A model generated the notes under the pieces. It was not told where the DNA came from. It saw nothing but the letters and a program-made list of their open reading frames with translations, and made no database searches. This document shows, piece after piece, positions 10,357-22,400 of a stretch of DNA of 64,000 nucleotides. Numbering within the stretch: the stretch's first letter is position 1; every line of letters starts with the position of its first letter. A program made the translations under genes and the position numbers. Source of the stretch: Fragilaria radians (Eukaryota; Bacillariophyta; Fragilariophyceae; Fragilariales; Fragilariaceae); NCBI GenBank assembly GCA_900642245.1, contig CAAAJI010000003.1, forward strand, positions 424,112-488,111, given 5' to 3'.

Positions 10357-13300
10357 ATGTCTGGTTGGACTGATGGTTGGGAAGATGACGACGACGTGGT
10401 TTTAGAGGATGATGATGAAATATTTGTGCCAGATGGCGATAGTGTAGGCAATCAACCTGAACTTGCATCAGAAAGTGGCATGAAAATGGGCGCAGGGCTA
10501 TTTGTTGGAAGGCTGACTCAAATGATTAGCCAAGTAGCGGCACCGCCCATAGAAGAGCCAATCGAAACTGATCGTAGTAAAGAGAAAGGACCTCAAACTC
10601 TTGCATCTAGGCTTTCGTCCTACCTTACTCTCACGAAGGAAGAGAATGTTAGAGGATGGGATGATGATTTGGAAAGTCTAGAACACGAGGGTGGATGGGA
10701 TGACCTGGATGGGATTGATGTTCATGACATAGGAGACGAAACATCGGGCCTAGGAAACTATATAAATAAGTCAAACATTGTAGAAGGCATCGCGACAGAC
10801 AATCGCAACTCAAACTCTCCTTTACCTAAGAAAAAAGCTGCTACATTTGAGATTGAAAACGAAGCATCCAATGGGTGGGATGACAGCATCTGTCTTGAGG
10901 ACGACGAAGGGGAGTGTAAGAATGAGCTCAAAAACGATGAAGCAATCTCGACACCTCGTTCAGGTCCCTCCCCCCTTCCATTCCATTCTGTACCCATTCC
11001 TATAGAAGCGATGTCCTCTCTAGCATTTTCAGCTCAAGTGGACTGTGCTGAGAATGACGGATGGGACGACCCTGATTTGGATGACCTTGATCAGATAGAA
11101 GATAGCTCCCTTCAAAAAGGTAACAACGCAGAGCAAGCTTCGAATGCATCTCCAGAACGCACAACAACTAATGATGACTCGAATTCGCGATGGATTCAAG
11201 ATTTGCAAGCTCAAGCAGAAGAAATCAACGTGGAAAGAGAAAATGAGTGGAATGTGCACGGTGGTTCAGAAAGTGTTGTAACTATTCCACAACCTGAAGT
11301 ATCACCTCTCGTGGATCAAGTTCCTGGAGAGCAATTGCCTTCGGTGGCGCAGAGAGATTCAATCTTTGCCACGGCTAGTGATCAATCAGGAACCTTGGGC
11401 GAAGAGTCATATCCGGATGAGCAATATTTTGGACCAGTTGTAGATCATTTACCTCCACCATTTCGGCCCGTTACTTTTGGAACCGAGTCACTCGCAACGC
11501 AAGTTCGATTCGAGGAACTCGATCAAGACGAAAATGAAGTTGGCGAAGATACTGAACCTGGCGAAGCCTCTGAAGAAGCCCTTAATAACGGGATTCCTGG
11601 TCCTGTTGTTGTCGACCACGTCCCTCCAACTCCATTATTGCGGCAGCGAGTCCGAGACTCCACCGTCGCAGTTGTTTCCCAGCAGTCAAGCACGATCATG
11701 GAAGATATTTGGCGCGAGGATTTTGCGCCTAATGACGAAGATTACGGACCAGTTGTTGATCAACTACCAAGAATCGAAACACCTGTGCCCTCTTCTAGAT
11801 CATTGCGTTCAAACGCTTCTTTAGCGCTTCAGAGAGCAATAACGGAAGAAGATAATGCCGACGATGAAGAAGTGACTGAGTTAATAAGCCGAATCGGAAT
11901 GTTTTCCGGGGCTTCTATAGCTGATTCTATGGCCGTTGTGGCACCAGTGACTGAAAATGATGAAGAAAACACTGTAGGTCAAACACTTGATGGAGCGGAT
12001 GGGGATACATTACGCGATGATGAGACTGTCTCGAATGCTCCTCTCACTACGGACGGCAATAACAGCATTGTAGCAGCTATCCGTGAAGAACCACTGGTTG
12101 ATCATGTGCCACTTCAACGCGGGAGTAATCCTATCGATGCGTCTACCCTTGTATTAGCTGATCCATCGGAGGTTTCCACTGTTGGCGACATGACATATGA
12201 AGATACTCAATACGGTCCTGTTGTTGACGTTACGCCACCGCCTAGACCCAATTCATGGGTGGCAGCAGGTGCAGGCTCGATTATGGTGGCGGCTACAAAA
12301 TCTGAGTGTCCTGACGATTTGGAAGACGAGATGGATGGAGAAACTTATGCAATGGGAACGGGATACGATGCTGCCAGCCTGGACACCTCTCTTGGTGAAC
12401 AAAATCATCCTGATGATCAACTGGTTGACCATGTACCAGAAGGTTCAGGACTTCGTCGTGTAAATAGCGCCTCTGCGATTGCAGAAGCTCATTCAGTTAT
12501 CTCAACGAGAGAGGATGAATTTGGTCTTGTTGTTGATCACACCCCAGTCGTTGCCCTTGGTACAGCTCCACTCCCTAGAGAGTCCGTTGGTGCATTAGCT
12601 ACGCTTTCCGAATGTGAAACACTTCGAAGTGATGAATTATGCAGTGTCCCAGGATCTGTGGTAAGGCGGAGAGTGGTTGTAGATGAAATTCCTCTAGCCT
12701 CGACTATAAATCGAAGTGACTCAACATTAGCAAACAAATCAATCGATGAAAGTGTTGATGAAGATACGATCGATGAAATATATGCCATCAATGATTTTGG
12801 GCCTGTGGTTGATCATCTTCCGTTTGTTGCTACACCGATACCAGTGTCACGTGGAGGGTCAACAGCAGGTGCGTTGGCGACTCTTTCCGAAGCAGATTTT
12901 GATGAAGATGGATGGGAAGATGATGATGATCTGGAGTTACAGGACGGAGCAACAGCTTGTACAGCAACCCCATATCTCGAAGATGATGAGTATAAGGAAG
13001 AGACTCCAGAGACAAGGAACAAAAGTGTAACCTTTCAAAATATTGAAGGAGCTCCTAATATGCCTTATTTGCGTGACTCCTCAGCACCAGAAAATTCCAG
13101 TTTTGGACCTTATTTCGATCAAAATCTAAGTGACGAAAGCAAAGTAAATGCAAATGATACTTTTGTCCACAGCAATGAAGTTAATGGGGATTGTGCAACC
13201 TGCTTAGACCGTGGTTTTATAAATTGTCCTTGCATTAGAGAAATCCTTGCATACGAAGGAGATAAAGTTGCAGTTATTGGAAAAAGAATGACCTCAGATG

Positions 13301-16300
13301 GTATTGAATTGTCGATTGACTACAATAAACTCCTACAACATGAAGTAACAAAGCGCATGTTGTTAGAGAAGGAATTAGAAAAGTGTCAAATGTTAATTGA
13401 GTCGTTTCAATCGGGAGATTCCCTACTTCCTAGAGTAGCTACTTCAGCGATTGATGACTCCACTGAGGTACTAAAATCGAATGCGAAAGATGTTGAAGGT
13501 GAATCGGAGATTTCACAACTGTTGATTGAAGATCTGAATTCCCAACTGGTTACCTCCAACAATCACCTGAAAAAAGTGTCGACTCAATTAAAATCTTCAC
13601 AGGATACGAATCGCCGACTGAAGAAAAACTTTGAAGAGATTGTTGCTAAAGAAAAGTCCACTTCTGAAGAGCTTGACAAGCTGAAAGTTCAAAGTTCTGC
13701 CACTATTAATGATCTGAAGAGCGAGAATCAATCGCTCCGCCAGCTGGCTACTGAAAGTGAAGCTAAAGCTAAATCTGAATTGCATTTACGCACGGCTAGC
13801 GAAAAATCAAAGGCTGAACTTGAGGACAGAATATCGAATATTTCTAAGGAAACTGAATTAACAGCGGGCAAGAAATATGAAGCACTTGCCTTTGAGCTTA
13901 ATTCAGCTCTGGAAAGAGTAAGTACGTTGGAAGGTCAACTAACAGAAAAATCACAGAAGGTGTTCTCCCTAGAGGGTGAAATTAAATCTGCTTTGCTGGC
14001 TGCAAGTTGCAATTCAAGAATCAAAGAAGAACTTACATTAAAGGAAGCAAATTTCAAAGCTGAGATCGAAAACTTGCATCTTTTGTTAAAGAGCGCCGAT
14101 TCAGCAAATGACTTGGAGGAACATTACAGGTCAAAAATAAAATCTTTGGAGGAAATTCTAAAAGAAAAAGAATCAACAATATCTGAGATGCAGCAAGACT
14201 ATGCTTCATGTATTTCAAAACTTCATGAATCAGAGGCAGTCCTCTTATCTCAAGTGAAAGAGAGTACTTTGTCGTTGAAAAACCAGGAATGTACTTTACA
14301 GACACTAAAGCAGGAATTTTCTACTCAATGTAATAAGCTTGAAGCGGATCTTGCGACTCAGAGACGCATGACGGAAGATGTTACGGAACGTCTCAACTCG
14401 GCGCTGGAAGAACTACGAGTTGTCTCACATGTGAAAGAGGAACTGAAAAGTCGAGTTCAACACCTCTTGATGATTGCAGAAGAGAAGGAAAACCTTCAAA
14501 AAGTATTGCATCAGTCTCAAGATGAAAGCAGAAGTCTTAAATCTTTATTGGAAGAAGAAAGATTGCGTTCGGTCAAAATCCAATCGGAACTGAGTGTATT
14601 CCAGGAGACCAGAGCAAAAGAAAATGCAAGCGTTTCAGAGTTGAGGGAGAAGCTTCGGCATTATGAGATAACACAATCACACTTTGAACATGTTTTGAGT
14701 GAAAATCAAACGCTTAAAAATTCAATTGAGATGTATATACAGCGCATCAACTATCTTGAGGTTGAAGTAGTGAATGCAAAAAAGAGGAATGAAGTATTAC
14801 TCGATAAATCGAAAGATAAAATGTCGCGTTGCCTTGGCCTCCAGACAGAAATGGAAGTCAGTATTAATAGATACAAAGATATGTTGCTTCAAGCTGAATT
14901 ACGCGAAGCAAAGCAAAACCACTATCTTTCTGAAAATAAGGAGCGAATAAAAAAGCTTGAGGATCAGTTATCACTTGCAAAACAAGAGTTATTCGATGCC
15001 CATTCTCATTCCAAGGATTTGGCGCTACATGCTGATATGGTTAATGACTTGAGAGATAAGTTAAGAAATCTAGAAAACGTACAATGGAAAAAAGAAAACA
15101 CAATAAAAGATATGGAAAAGCAATTCTTATCTGCGTCACAACAGCTTGAGTCTATTGCTGTGGAGCGTGACGGTCTACGTGTACGTGTTCTCCAGGCAGA
15201 GTCAGTAAGAGATCAGCTGTTGCTTTCAGAGGAAGCTAGTAAAAACAAAGTTTGCGATATGGAGCTTGAATTCCATGAGGCTAAACAACAAATCAATAAA
15301 CTCCAGGCACAATCTTTACTTTTGACGTCCAAACTGCATGAAATAGATGAATTGAATGATTACATTCAGAATCGCGAGGTTGTCTTTCGCCAGAAGGAAG
15401 CGGAGTTAATGGATTTACGCACTGCGAATGAATCTTTGCTCTCCAAGTTGCACAATATTTCTGAAGAGCGCAATACCCTTATTGCACTAAAGGTCAATAT
15501 GGAGCGCAGCCTTGAAATATGCCGCCAAAAGGAAAAAGAATCTGAAGAATTGAAACTTAGATATGATGAAATTCAAAAACAGCTTTCGGAAGCTTTAGAG
15601 CATCACGCATCTGATATTGATCAATTGCGACAACGAGATGAAATAGAAGGTCGCTTGCGAGAAGATATCACTTCTTTGTTCAAGGAAAGGGAAATCATTT
15701 TGAGCGATTTGCGGCATCAAGAGGAAGATTGTGAGGAAATGCTTGTTCAGCTTGGTCTTAATAAAGAACAAATGGATGCAAAAGAGAAGGAGATTTCGGC
15801 TCTCCACGACGCTCTTCGTTCATGCGAAACAAATAATGTTAGGATTACTAATAGTTTACATGCTGCAGAAGAACATGTTCGGCGTTTAGAACAGCATGCA
15901 CTTGACACACAGAGTGAAAGACAATACACAGGAAGCCAGGAGAGCGTTGAAGAAGACAAAATGAAGCATGAAGTTGACAGACTATTAATAATGAACGCAG
16001 ATCTGCAACTTGAAGTTGATGACCTTAGATCAGCAATAGCTTTTGCAAATGAAGAAGTAAAGATGTTAGCTGTAGAGAATGAGATGCTTCGATATGATGA
16101 GCAAAGTGAATCTAAGCCAAGCCAAATATCTGAAGAAGCTTATGAATCCCTCAGATCCAAATATGCTACTTTGGAAGCCTTGTCAAAGGATTTAGCGGAC
16201 TCGAATAATTCACACAAGATGACTTTGGAGCAGCTCAACCTTATTCTAAACGAAAAAGAAAATGTGTTGCTTGAGCATGAAAAAGAAGCACAGTTTAAGG

Positions 16301-17367
16301 ACGAGCAAATCAAGGAGCTACTTCGAGAGCTCCAAGGCATAGAGCAGAAATATCACACTAAAGAAGCTGATTTAATGGCTGCCCAGCAACAGCTGCAGGA
16401 TTTTCTGATCATTGAGGGTACCTCAGAAAACGCAGCGGTTATTGAATTGTCTTACACGATTGATGGGCTTAGACTTCAATTAAGACGCTCTGAACAACAA
16501 GCAAGTATTGGAGATCAAAAACTACAGGAACTAACGAAGATTCTGGAGGCAAACGAGAAGGATATGGAGGAGACAAAGAGACTTTTGTCACTTACTCAAG
16601 ATTCACTTTGGAAACTGGAGAAAGAAAATAGCGTTTTAGATTCAATGCATGAATCAAGTGTTGAAACTCAGATGAAGTTAGGTGACCTCTCTATGGAATT
16701 ACGAGAGCGCGATGAATCAATCCATGTGCTAGAGCTTGAAAAAGTTGAACTTGGCGAGAAATTTCGTATTTTGGAGGCCCAGCTGCAAACAGAAATCGAC
16801 AACTGTAATAAGTTCGTAGAGGATGTTAAGCAGCAATTGTCTGAAAAAGATAATGAAATTCAAACTTTAAGACTCAGCCTAGAGCAGTCGCAGCAGCAGA
16901 AAGATGAACTAATGAAGAACAACGCGAAAGCGGATGAAAGATTCCGAGCAGAGTTTGGCTCTCTCCGTACAGAGCATGCGAAGACGGAAAATAGAGTTAA
17001 TGGCCTCTCGAAGCATATTGAAAGTCTAAACCTTGAATTAACTACAACCAAAACCATTATGGCATCAAAAGAAGAAGAGTTGCACCGTGTGTCTTTGGAA
17101 TTAGAATCAAATCTTGCTGCGCAGATGGAAGCCACACAGCGTGTTACAACTAAAATGTTGGAGTCTGGAATGCTTCAGACTGAGGCAGAAAATAGTGATA
17201 ATTTGCGAAGTCTTGTCATCACTTTATCACAAGCCTTGGAAAAATCGGAATCTCAACGGGCTGATGCAATTGATCGCTTGCTGCGAGAACGCAAAACAAA
17301 TGCTGATTCCTTGAAGCGCCTTGGAGAATCGGTGAAACGCTTTTACACAACTTTGCATGGGAACTAG
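10357..17367 (+). CDS. Giant golgin-like coiled-coil protein with acidic Trp motifs and VVDHxP repeats
   Basis: A 2,336-aa protein from one uninterrupted 7-kb exon. Residues 1-245 carry five short acidic tryptophan motifs (GWTDGWEDDDD at 3-13, then GWDD at 100, 113, 173 and 235); a sixth (GWEDDDD) lies near 852. Similar W-acidic motifs in Dsl1, ArfGAPs and SCYL1-type proteins bind the delta subunit of COPI. A possible amphipathic helix lies at about 46-60. From about 315 to 830 a short motif, (Y/F)GPVVDHLP or a variant, recurs about ten times in low-complexity acidic sequence. A Cys cluster, CATCLDRGFINCPC, near residue 948 could bind zinc. From about 985 to the end is almost unbroken coiled coil, closing with a basic segment (RLGESVKRFYTTL). 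The layout suits a Golgi or vesicle tether, but no GRIP, GRAB or TMF domain is recognised, so the role is inferred. The next gene is an ARF-GEF, which would fit a Golgi role. Confidence 0.7.
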   Translation: MSGWTDGWEDDDDVVLEDDDEIFVPDGDSVGNQPELASESGMKMGAGLFVGRLTQMISQVAAPPIEEPIETDRSKEKGPQTLASRLSSYLTLTKEENVRGWDDDLESLEHEGGWDDLDGIDVHDIGDETSGLGNYINKSNIVEGIATDNRNSNSPLPKKKAATFEIENEASNGWDDSICLEDDEGECKNELKNDEAISTPRSGPSPLPFHSVPIPIEAMSSLAFSAQVDCAENDGWDDPDLDDLDQIEDSSLQKGNNAEQASNASPERTTTNDDSNSRWIQDLQAQAEEINVERENEWNVHGGSESVVTIPQPEVSPLVDQVPGEQLPSVAQRDSIFATASDQSGTLGEESYPDEQYFGPVVDHLPPPFRPVTFGTESLATQVRFEELDQDENEVGEDTEPGEASEEALNNGIPGPVVVDHVPPTPLLRQRVRDSTVAVVSQQSSTIMEDIWREDFAPNDEDYGPVVDQLPRIETPVPSSRSLRSNASLALQRAITEEDNADDEEVTELISRIGMFSGASIADSMAVVAPVTENDEENTVGQTLDGADGDTLRDDETVSNAPLTTDGNNSIVAAIREEPLVDHVPLQRGSNPIDASTLVLADPSEVSTVGDMTYEDTQYGPVVDVTPPPRPNSWVAAGAGSIMVAATKSECPDDLEDEMDGETYAMGTGYDAASLDTSLGEQNHPDDQLVDHVPEGSGLRRVNSASAIAEAHSVISTREDEFGLVVDHTPVVALGTAPLPRESVGALATLSECETLRSDELCSVPGSVVRRRVVVDEIPLASTINRSDSTLANKSIDESVDEDTIDEIYAINDFGPVVDHLPFVATPIPVSRGGSTAGALATLSEADFDEDGWEDDDDLELQDGATACTATPYLEDDEYKEETPETRNKSVTFQNIEGAPNMPYLRDSSAPENSSFGPYFDQNLSDESKVNANDTFVHSNEVNGDCATCLDRGFINCPCIREILAYEGDKVAVIGKRMTSDGIELSIDYNKLLQHEVTKRMLLEKELEKCQMLIESFQSGDSLLPRVATSAIDDSTEVLKSNAKDVEGESEISQLLIEDLNSQLVTSNNHLKKVSTQLKSSQDTNRRLKKNFEEIVAKEKSTSEELDKLKVQSSATINDLKSENQSLRQLATESEAKAKSELHLRTASEKSKAELEDRISNISKETELTAGKKYEALAFELNSALERVSTLEGQLTEKSQKVFSLEGEIKSALLAASCNSRIKEELTLKEANFKAEIENLHLLLKSADSANDLEEHYRSKIKSLEEILKEKESTISEMQQDYASCISKLHESEAVLLSQVKESTLSLKNQECTLQTLKQEFSTQCNKLEADLATQRRMTEDVTERLNSALEELRVVSHVKEELKSRVQHLLMIAEEKENLQKVLHQSQDESRSLKSLLEEERLRSVKIQSELSVFQETRAKENASVSELREKLRHYEITQSHFEHVLSENQTLKNSIEMYIQRINYLEVEVVNAKKRNEVLLDKSKDKMSRCLGLQTEMEVSINRYKDMLLQAELREAKQNHYLSENKERIKKLEDQLSLAKQELFDAHSHSKDLALHADMVNDLRDKLRNLENVQWKKENTIKDMEKQFLSASQQLESIAVERDGLRVRVLQAESVRDQLLLSEEASKNKVCDMELEFHEAKQQINKLQAQSLLLTSKLHEIDELNDYIQNREVVFRQKEAELMDLRTANESLLSKLHNISEERNTLIALKVNMERSLEICRQKEKESEELKLRYDEIQKQLSEALEHHASDIDQLRQRDEIEGRLREDITSLFKEREIILSDLRHQEEDCEEMLVQLGLNKEQMDAKEKEISALHDALRSCETNNVRITNSLHAAEEHVRRLEQHALDTQSERQYTGSQESVEEDKMKHEVDRLLIMNADLQLEVDDLRSAIAFANEEVKMLAVENEMLRYDEQSESKPSQISEEAYESLRSKYATLEALSKDLADSNNSHKMTLEQLNLILNEKENVLLEHEKEAQFKDEQIKELLRELQGIEQKYHTKEADLMAAQQQLQDFLIIEGTSENAAVIELSYTIDGLRLQLRRSEQQASIGDQKLQELTKILEANEKDMEETKRLLSLTQDSLWKLEKENSVLDSMHESSVETQMKLGDLSMELRERDESIHVLELEKVELGEKFRILEAQLQTEIDNCNKFVEDVKQQLSEKDNEIQTLRLSLEQSQQQKDELMKNNAKADERFRAEFGSLRTEHAKTENRVNGLSKHIESLNLELTTTKTIMASKEEELHRVSLELESNLAAQMEATQRVTTKMLESGMLQTEAENSDNLRSLVITLSQALEKSESQRADAIDRLLRERKTNADSLKRLGESVKRFYTTLHGN
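11305..12822 (+). repeat. VVDHxP peptide repeat array inside the golgin-like gene
   Basis: About ten copies of a short coding motif, each 40-90 codons apart: LVDQVP, FGPVVDHLPPP, GPVVVDHVPP, YGPVVDQLP, LVDHVP, YGPVVDVTPPP, LVDHVP, FGLVVDHTP, VVVDEIP and FGPVVDHLP. Many are followed by a Ser/Arg-rich stretch with a hydrophobic LATLS- or VVSQQS-like segment. The spacing is irregular and codons differ between copies, so the motif is kept by selection on the peptide rather than by recent duplication. It is probably a multivalent binding site; the partner is unknown. Confidence 0.7.
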
Positions 17368-19475
17368 TTGGAGTTATTTACAGCGCACAATAACGATATA
17401 AGATGGTGTGACTTTTTAGCCATATTTCTTGAGTGCCAGATAAAAACTGGTTTTTCATTATGGGAATCTAATGACGAAGAAACACGTCGATAAATTAGAA
17501 TGAATTCTTAACGCAAATACATGGATATATACGCTTTCAGCCTTCTCTTCTCCCAAACTTGATTCAATTGGCATTGAAACTTAATTCTCCTTTTTCATCG
17601 CAATGTTTTGAATCCCCCTTGTTTCAGTTACATTTATAGTGTGCCTACTTCATTGTTGACTTCAGCATCCATTTATTTCAGTTGCAACTGAGGGAATATG
17701 CATTGGGGAATCTGCGTCAGCCGCTTCTTTATCCTCGAATCACACCTTTTACATGTGGAGGTTCTAAATTTCAATCAAGTCTACATCTATTAACTTAAAT
17801 GCAGGTTGAGATTAATCAGAGAATACTTATCTTCATTTCTTTATCATTGAATTATCTACAAGGATATTATTCTTCCCAGATATTATGTTTCCCTATGAGC
17901 TTGCTGCTAACGTAAGAAATTGGAATTCACAACTCTAGCGCCAATTTTAGTTACATTGGCATCATTCCTAAACTTTGCATTGTGAAATTCACTCAACGCA
18001 GTAATAAGTCTTTAAAGATTAAATGACCTCACAATGCCCTTTCAGTGAAGTTTAGTTTTAACAATTTTCCTTAATTACAATCCATAGAGAAATCTGCTAT
18101 CTTGTAAAAGATCTAAGAGTAAGTGAGTAAGTAATGTATGAAGACCTGATAGTGCTTTATAAATATTTCTGATGCATGTGGCAATTACCAATATCAAGGG
18201 AGTACCATAAGGAATGTTTTTACTTCTTTGTGTAACATACAATCCCTGTTCAATAGGCTGATACAGTGATTAGTGATGCACTTTTTTAAAACTGAAAACT
18301 CTTTTATATAGTGGATACAATGGAAAATCATCATATGTCCATTCGTATCATTGACTCTTGGAGTGTAGCATGATGCATATTTTTTGAGTTGTAGTGACTT
18401 TGTTTTTTTGTCCTGGAATATAGTACACATGCTTTCCATTAATTACCAATATCTTTAAGGTTGCCTAATCGGTTATCATACAAATTTTTAAAAGGAAGCA
18501 CATTGTATAGTTATGCGCTATACCTCAGATTACGTGAAAAATATGTAAGTACCTAGAGTATTCTTTTCTCTGTATTTGATTAGAGTAACTTTAAGGGATA
18601 TTTTCTATTCCTGTAAAGAAATATATCTCCTAGGCTATTTATTTATTTGCATCCTAATTATTGCAAATAATCATAAAAATCATATAGTAATATTTTCGTA
18701 AGCCATAAGTCAAGGTATATCAAACAATCTGTCTGATATATGCATCATCCATTCTTTATAAATAGCCAAGACCTTACAAACTCTTTTTCGTAGGGAAACC
18801 TTGTCTCTCCGTTGAAAGACCGATAGCTAGTTGTTAACTTCTACTATAAAGCGTCCTCCTTAGACATGAATACTTTCTTCAATAGTTTTCTTGTATTAAA
18901 GGATAAGGTGAAAGAAAGGAAGATTTCGATCATCAATTCTCTCACCTTTGGCGATCTGATTCCAACTTCTCCTTGGACTATACATATTCCGTGTTAGATA
19001 AAGATTTAGTCAGTAATCTCTATTGTGAATAGTCCTTACTCATTTTTTCGTTTTATCCATTTACTGTTGAGCATCTTCTGAAAAGCGTTGCAAGTCGAAG
19101 CAAACCCATGCCAGGAATCGCGATTGCATTTCACAACCACGATGCTCAAACCTCTTTCATATGTTGATGAAATATGATAGAAAAGTCTGGTCTACAAGAG
19201 CGTAATTTACAGGTCTTGATGACAAATCTGAAGACATAACGCTCAGTTATTTGCATCTGCTGAAGAGTGCTACATACTTAACACTTTAATCAACAAAATG
19301 AAAAGTAATCTGAAGCAGAAGTAACACAAGATCGAGAATACACAGTACAATATAACATAAACGTCATTCAACTGCTGTTGAAGAAAGAATTAATGTACTG
19401 CATGATTGAAAAAGTCTAAAAAACAATTGGCTAGGACTGTATAATCCATGTGAATAAACTTTAGTAAAGACTAAA
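17368..19475. other. Intergenic, AT-rich
   Basis: About 2.1 kb between the stop codons of two convergent large genes. I see no gene, RNA or ordered repeat. Both 3' ends and polyadenylation signals should lie here. Confidence 0.6.
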
Positions 19476-22400
19476 TTACTCTAGACTTTCAGTTGATGTC
19501 GATGAAAGACCAGTAGAGTCATCATTTTTATGCTTCTCGCAAACTTTCGCCAGACGGTGCTGGAATTTGGTAAGACTTCGACGTAATGTGTCGTTCTTTG
19601 ACTCCATGCATTTAAGAATCACAGGGTCTAACCAGTTAAAATGAACCAAGTTGTCATCGTCGACTTCTTCAAAACATCGAATTAGCTCATAAATTAGTTT
19701 GGTGATTCTTGTCAATTGAGAAGCCTCCCAAGATGGCGCCTTTGCAACTTTCGAAAGCACTGATTCTTTGTCTTGAAACAAAGAGAAAAGAGATTGTATT
19801 TGGTCTCTAACAATGGCTTGTATTTGAGCCTTTGGACCATCAGTAGAAGACATGATAGTAAAATGTACTAAAAGTTTGTTCATTGATTTTCTTCCATATA
19901 TGGCGTTTTCGATGTAGTTTGGTCTGCGAAAGGAAATATGTTAGAGAAAATATCAGACAATGTTTTTTTGCTCAATTTAACTTACGGTGACGACATTGCT
20001 GAATCATGCTTCTGATTTGCAAGAATCGTACCTGCCTCTTCCCACTCTTTGATTCCTCGACCTAAACCATTTGTAAGAAACAAAGACCATTTGACAGTCA
20101 TTGACGATGCGTACTTTTCATTCAAAATTAGGTCCACAATGATTTTGGTCACATTACTTCCAATGTAACGACGATCTTGCATTACTTTCTCTTCCGTAAT
20201 GAACTCACGGATTGCCTCCTCGTAATCAAGCAAAACGCTCTGATTACCTTCCACTGGATCTACAACTACACCCGTTTCGAGTCCTTTTACAGGGAGTCCC
20301 CGAACAGAAAGGCAACGACGAAGTATATGACAGACAGTGGCCCAAATTTCATCACTTATAACAGCCATGTTAAGGTCGTCCGTGACGAATTGCTGAAGCC
20401 TCAACAAGCCTCTAACTGCGAGTCCACCAGAATCTGAGGAGGTGCAGCTATTGAGCATTGAGAAGATTTCTTCTATTAAGCTGTCATCTTTGTACACTTC
20501 GATGGAGCGCATGCATAGTCCAATACATCCATCCATGAAGAGCTCGAATGTGGTCTCTAGCCAAGTCTGGTTCCTTTTCCCTTTTGACAAGGGTTGAGGT
20601 GGTTTTGTCGCAAAACGCTCGAAATCATTTGGAAGAGGAGGCGGTGGACCAGAGCAGGTATCAACATCCGCATACTCAAGTACTGGGGTTAAGATACCTC
20701 GAAATATCAATTGGAGAGTTTGTATGTCTTCATAGCTGGGTAAGCTCGTGTTCTCCACTGATGATGCCTCTTTTACAAAGAAATGTTCGTTAATAACTGC
20801 CAACAGCGTTACCATACTTTTCAAACGAACCTTTTTCCGATCATCGCCTATAGATCTTGCAAATCCAAGGAGAATCGGCCACCAAAGTTCTAACTCATTT
20901 GGCTCTTTCCCACCACCCTTTTCTGATTTCGACATCATTTTCCCCTTGAGCGAGGATCTTTTCCTTACAAGAGGTAATGCAAATGACTCATCTGCTAGAA
21001 ACGTGGTTAATGTCACCAAATGATCAATTGAAATTAGACTTAACTCTTCGTGAGGGCCTTTGACATATGATAAAAGCGCATCTACAAGATCAATAAAGCG
21101 CTCCGCTAGAAGGACACCAGCAGAGACCTTATCAATGCCGACATCATCCTTTTCAATGGAAAGACACTGCCGTAATTGGGAAGTCACCATTTTAAATCCC
21201 AGTTTGGCAATACGTTCGTCTTCATCAGTCCCAGCAAGCCCCAACACAGCAAGTATTGGACGCCAACCACTTCTAAGTGTTCCAATATTCCCTTCTCCGG
21301 ATTGATGTATTGATTCTTTGCTTCCAAATACCATAATGATTCGTTCGACGCATTTTAGAAGAAGCTCTTTTACACTCACATGAGAACCCTTAGCCATGAC
21401 AGTTTCAAGTGATTTCAAGAACTTCCTTTGAAACTCAAACCCTCCAAGCTCTTCTCGCTGCAAGTATTGAATACTCAGTTGACGGAAAGAGTCAACAGCG
21501 TACATCGCCACTGCAGCATTTGAATGTAATGCAGTACTTGTTAGATGAGCTGCGACAGTTGTCCAGATATCACTGAAAACTAAACGAGGCCTTGAATCCA
21601 TGTTATAATGTGTAACTTCAACTAACTTCTGCAAATTGTAAATGTTAGGTTGGTTAATGTACGGAGAAAATGAACCGTGAGAACCCTGGCCTAACAATGT
21701 ATGCTGTTGTCTATAGTGTACATGGGTCAGATCAACAGTGTTAGCGTCACTACCAGCATGGCCACCGTAGCCGGATATTTCCATCCTTGAAACGCGACAT
21801 AACTGAAAGATGAAGTGTTTTATGCTAGGAGCACTCAATGAAGCAGATCGTTGATATATTGCCTCGATTATTGCTTCAGATACAGCATCATAAATTACCC
21901 TTGCGTTGGCTTCGTCAATCTCACGATTATCCATTTCCTCATCGAAAATAAATTCATCATCAGAGAAAATTTCTTCATCAGTCATGGATCCCTCCTCATT
22001 TTCAACATCAGTTTCGTTTTCTGAGTCACCAGATTCTCCAGATTCATCAACTGACTGTTGCTCTTCTTTCATTGACCTTCTGCGTTCAAGTTCTTCAAGG
22101 CGTTGACGGCGACGATTCTCAGCAATAGCCGCTGCTCTATCATTTCTGGCCATGACATGAAAGAGCTCGTGAAATCGATTGATTTCACTCAAAGACTTAA
22201 AAACATGCTCCCAGGTATTTCCTAAGAGCTCACCATCGTCTTTTCCAAGAGATAGTAGAGTCTGGATACATCGCACATGGCGTGGCTCCAAAAGCGACCC
22301 AGACCCTAGTTGAGTGAATCTTGATAACGCGAGCATGTAAGCATCACGAGCTGTCTCATTCCCACACAATCCCGCTGTACAAACGGCAAACCTAAAACCT

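Noticed and set aside
12813..13022. Antisense and +1 frame ORFs over the acidic repeat region of the golgin-like gene
   Set aside because: The GAT/GAA-rich coding strand leaves alternative frames open; they read as Ser/His/Leu-rich shadows.
14000..17300. Myosin or kinesin heavy chain assignment for the coiled coil
   Set aside because: No motor domain or P-loop anywhere in the frame; coiled-coil likeness alone is not homology.
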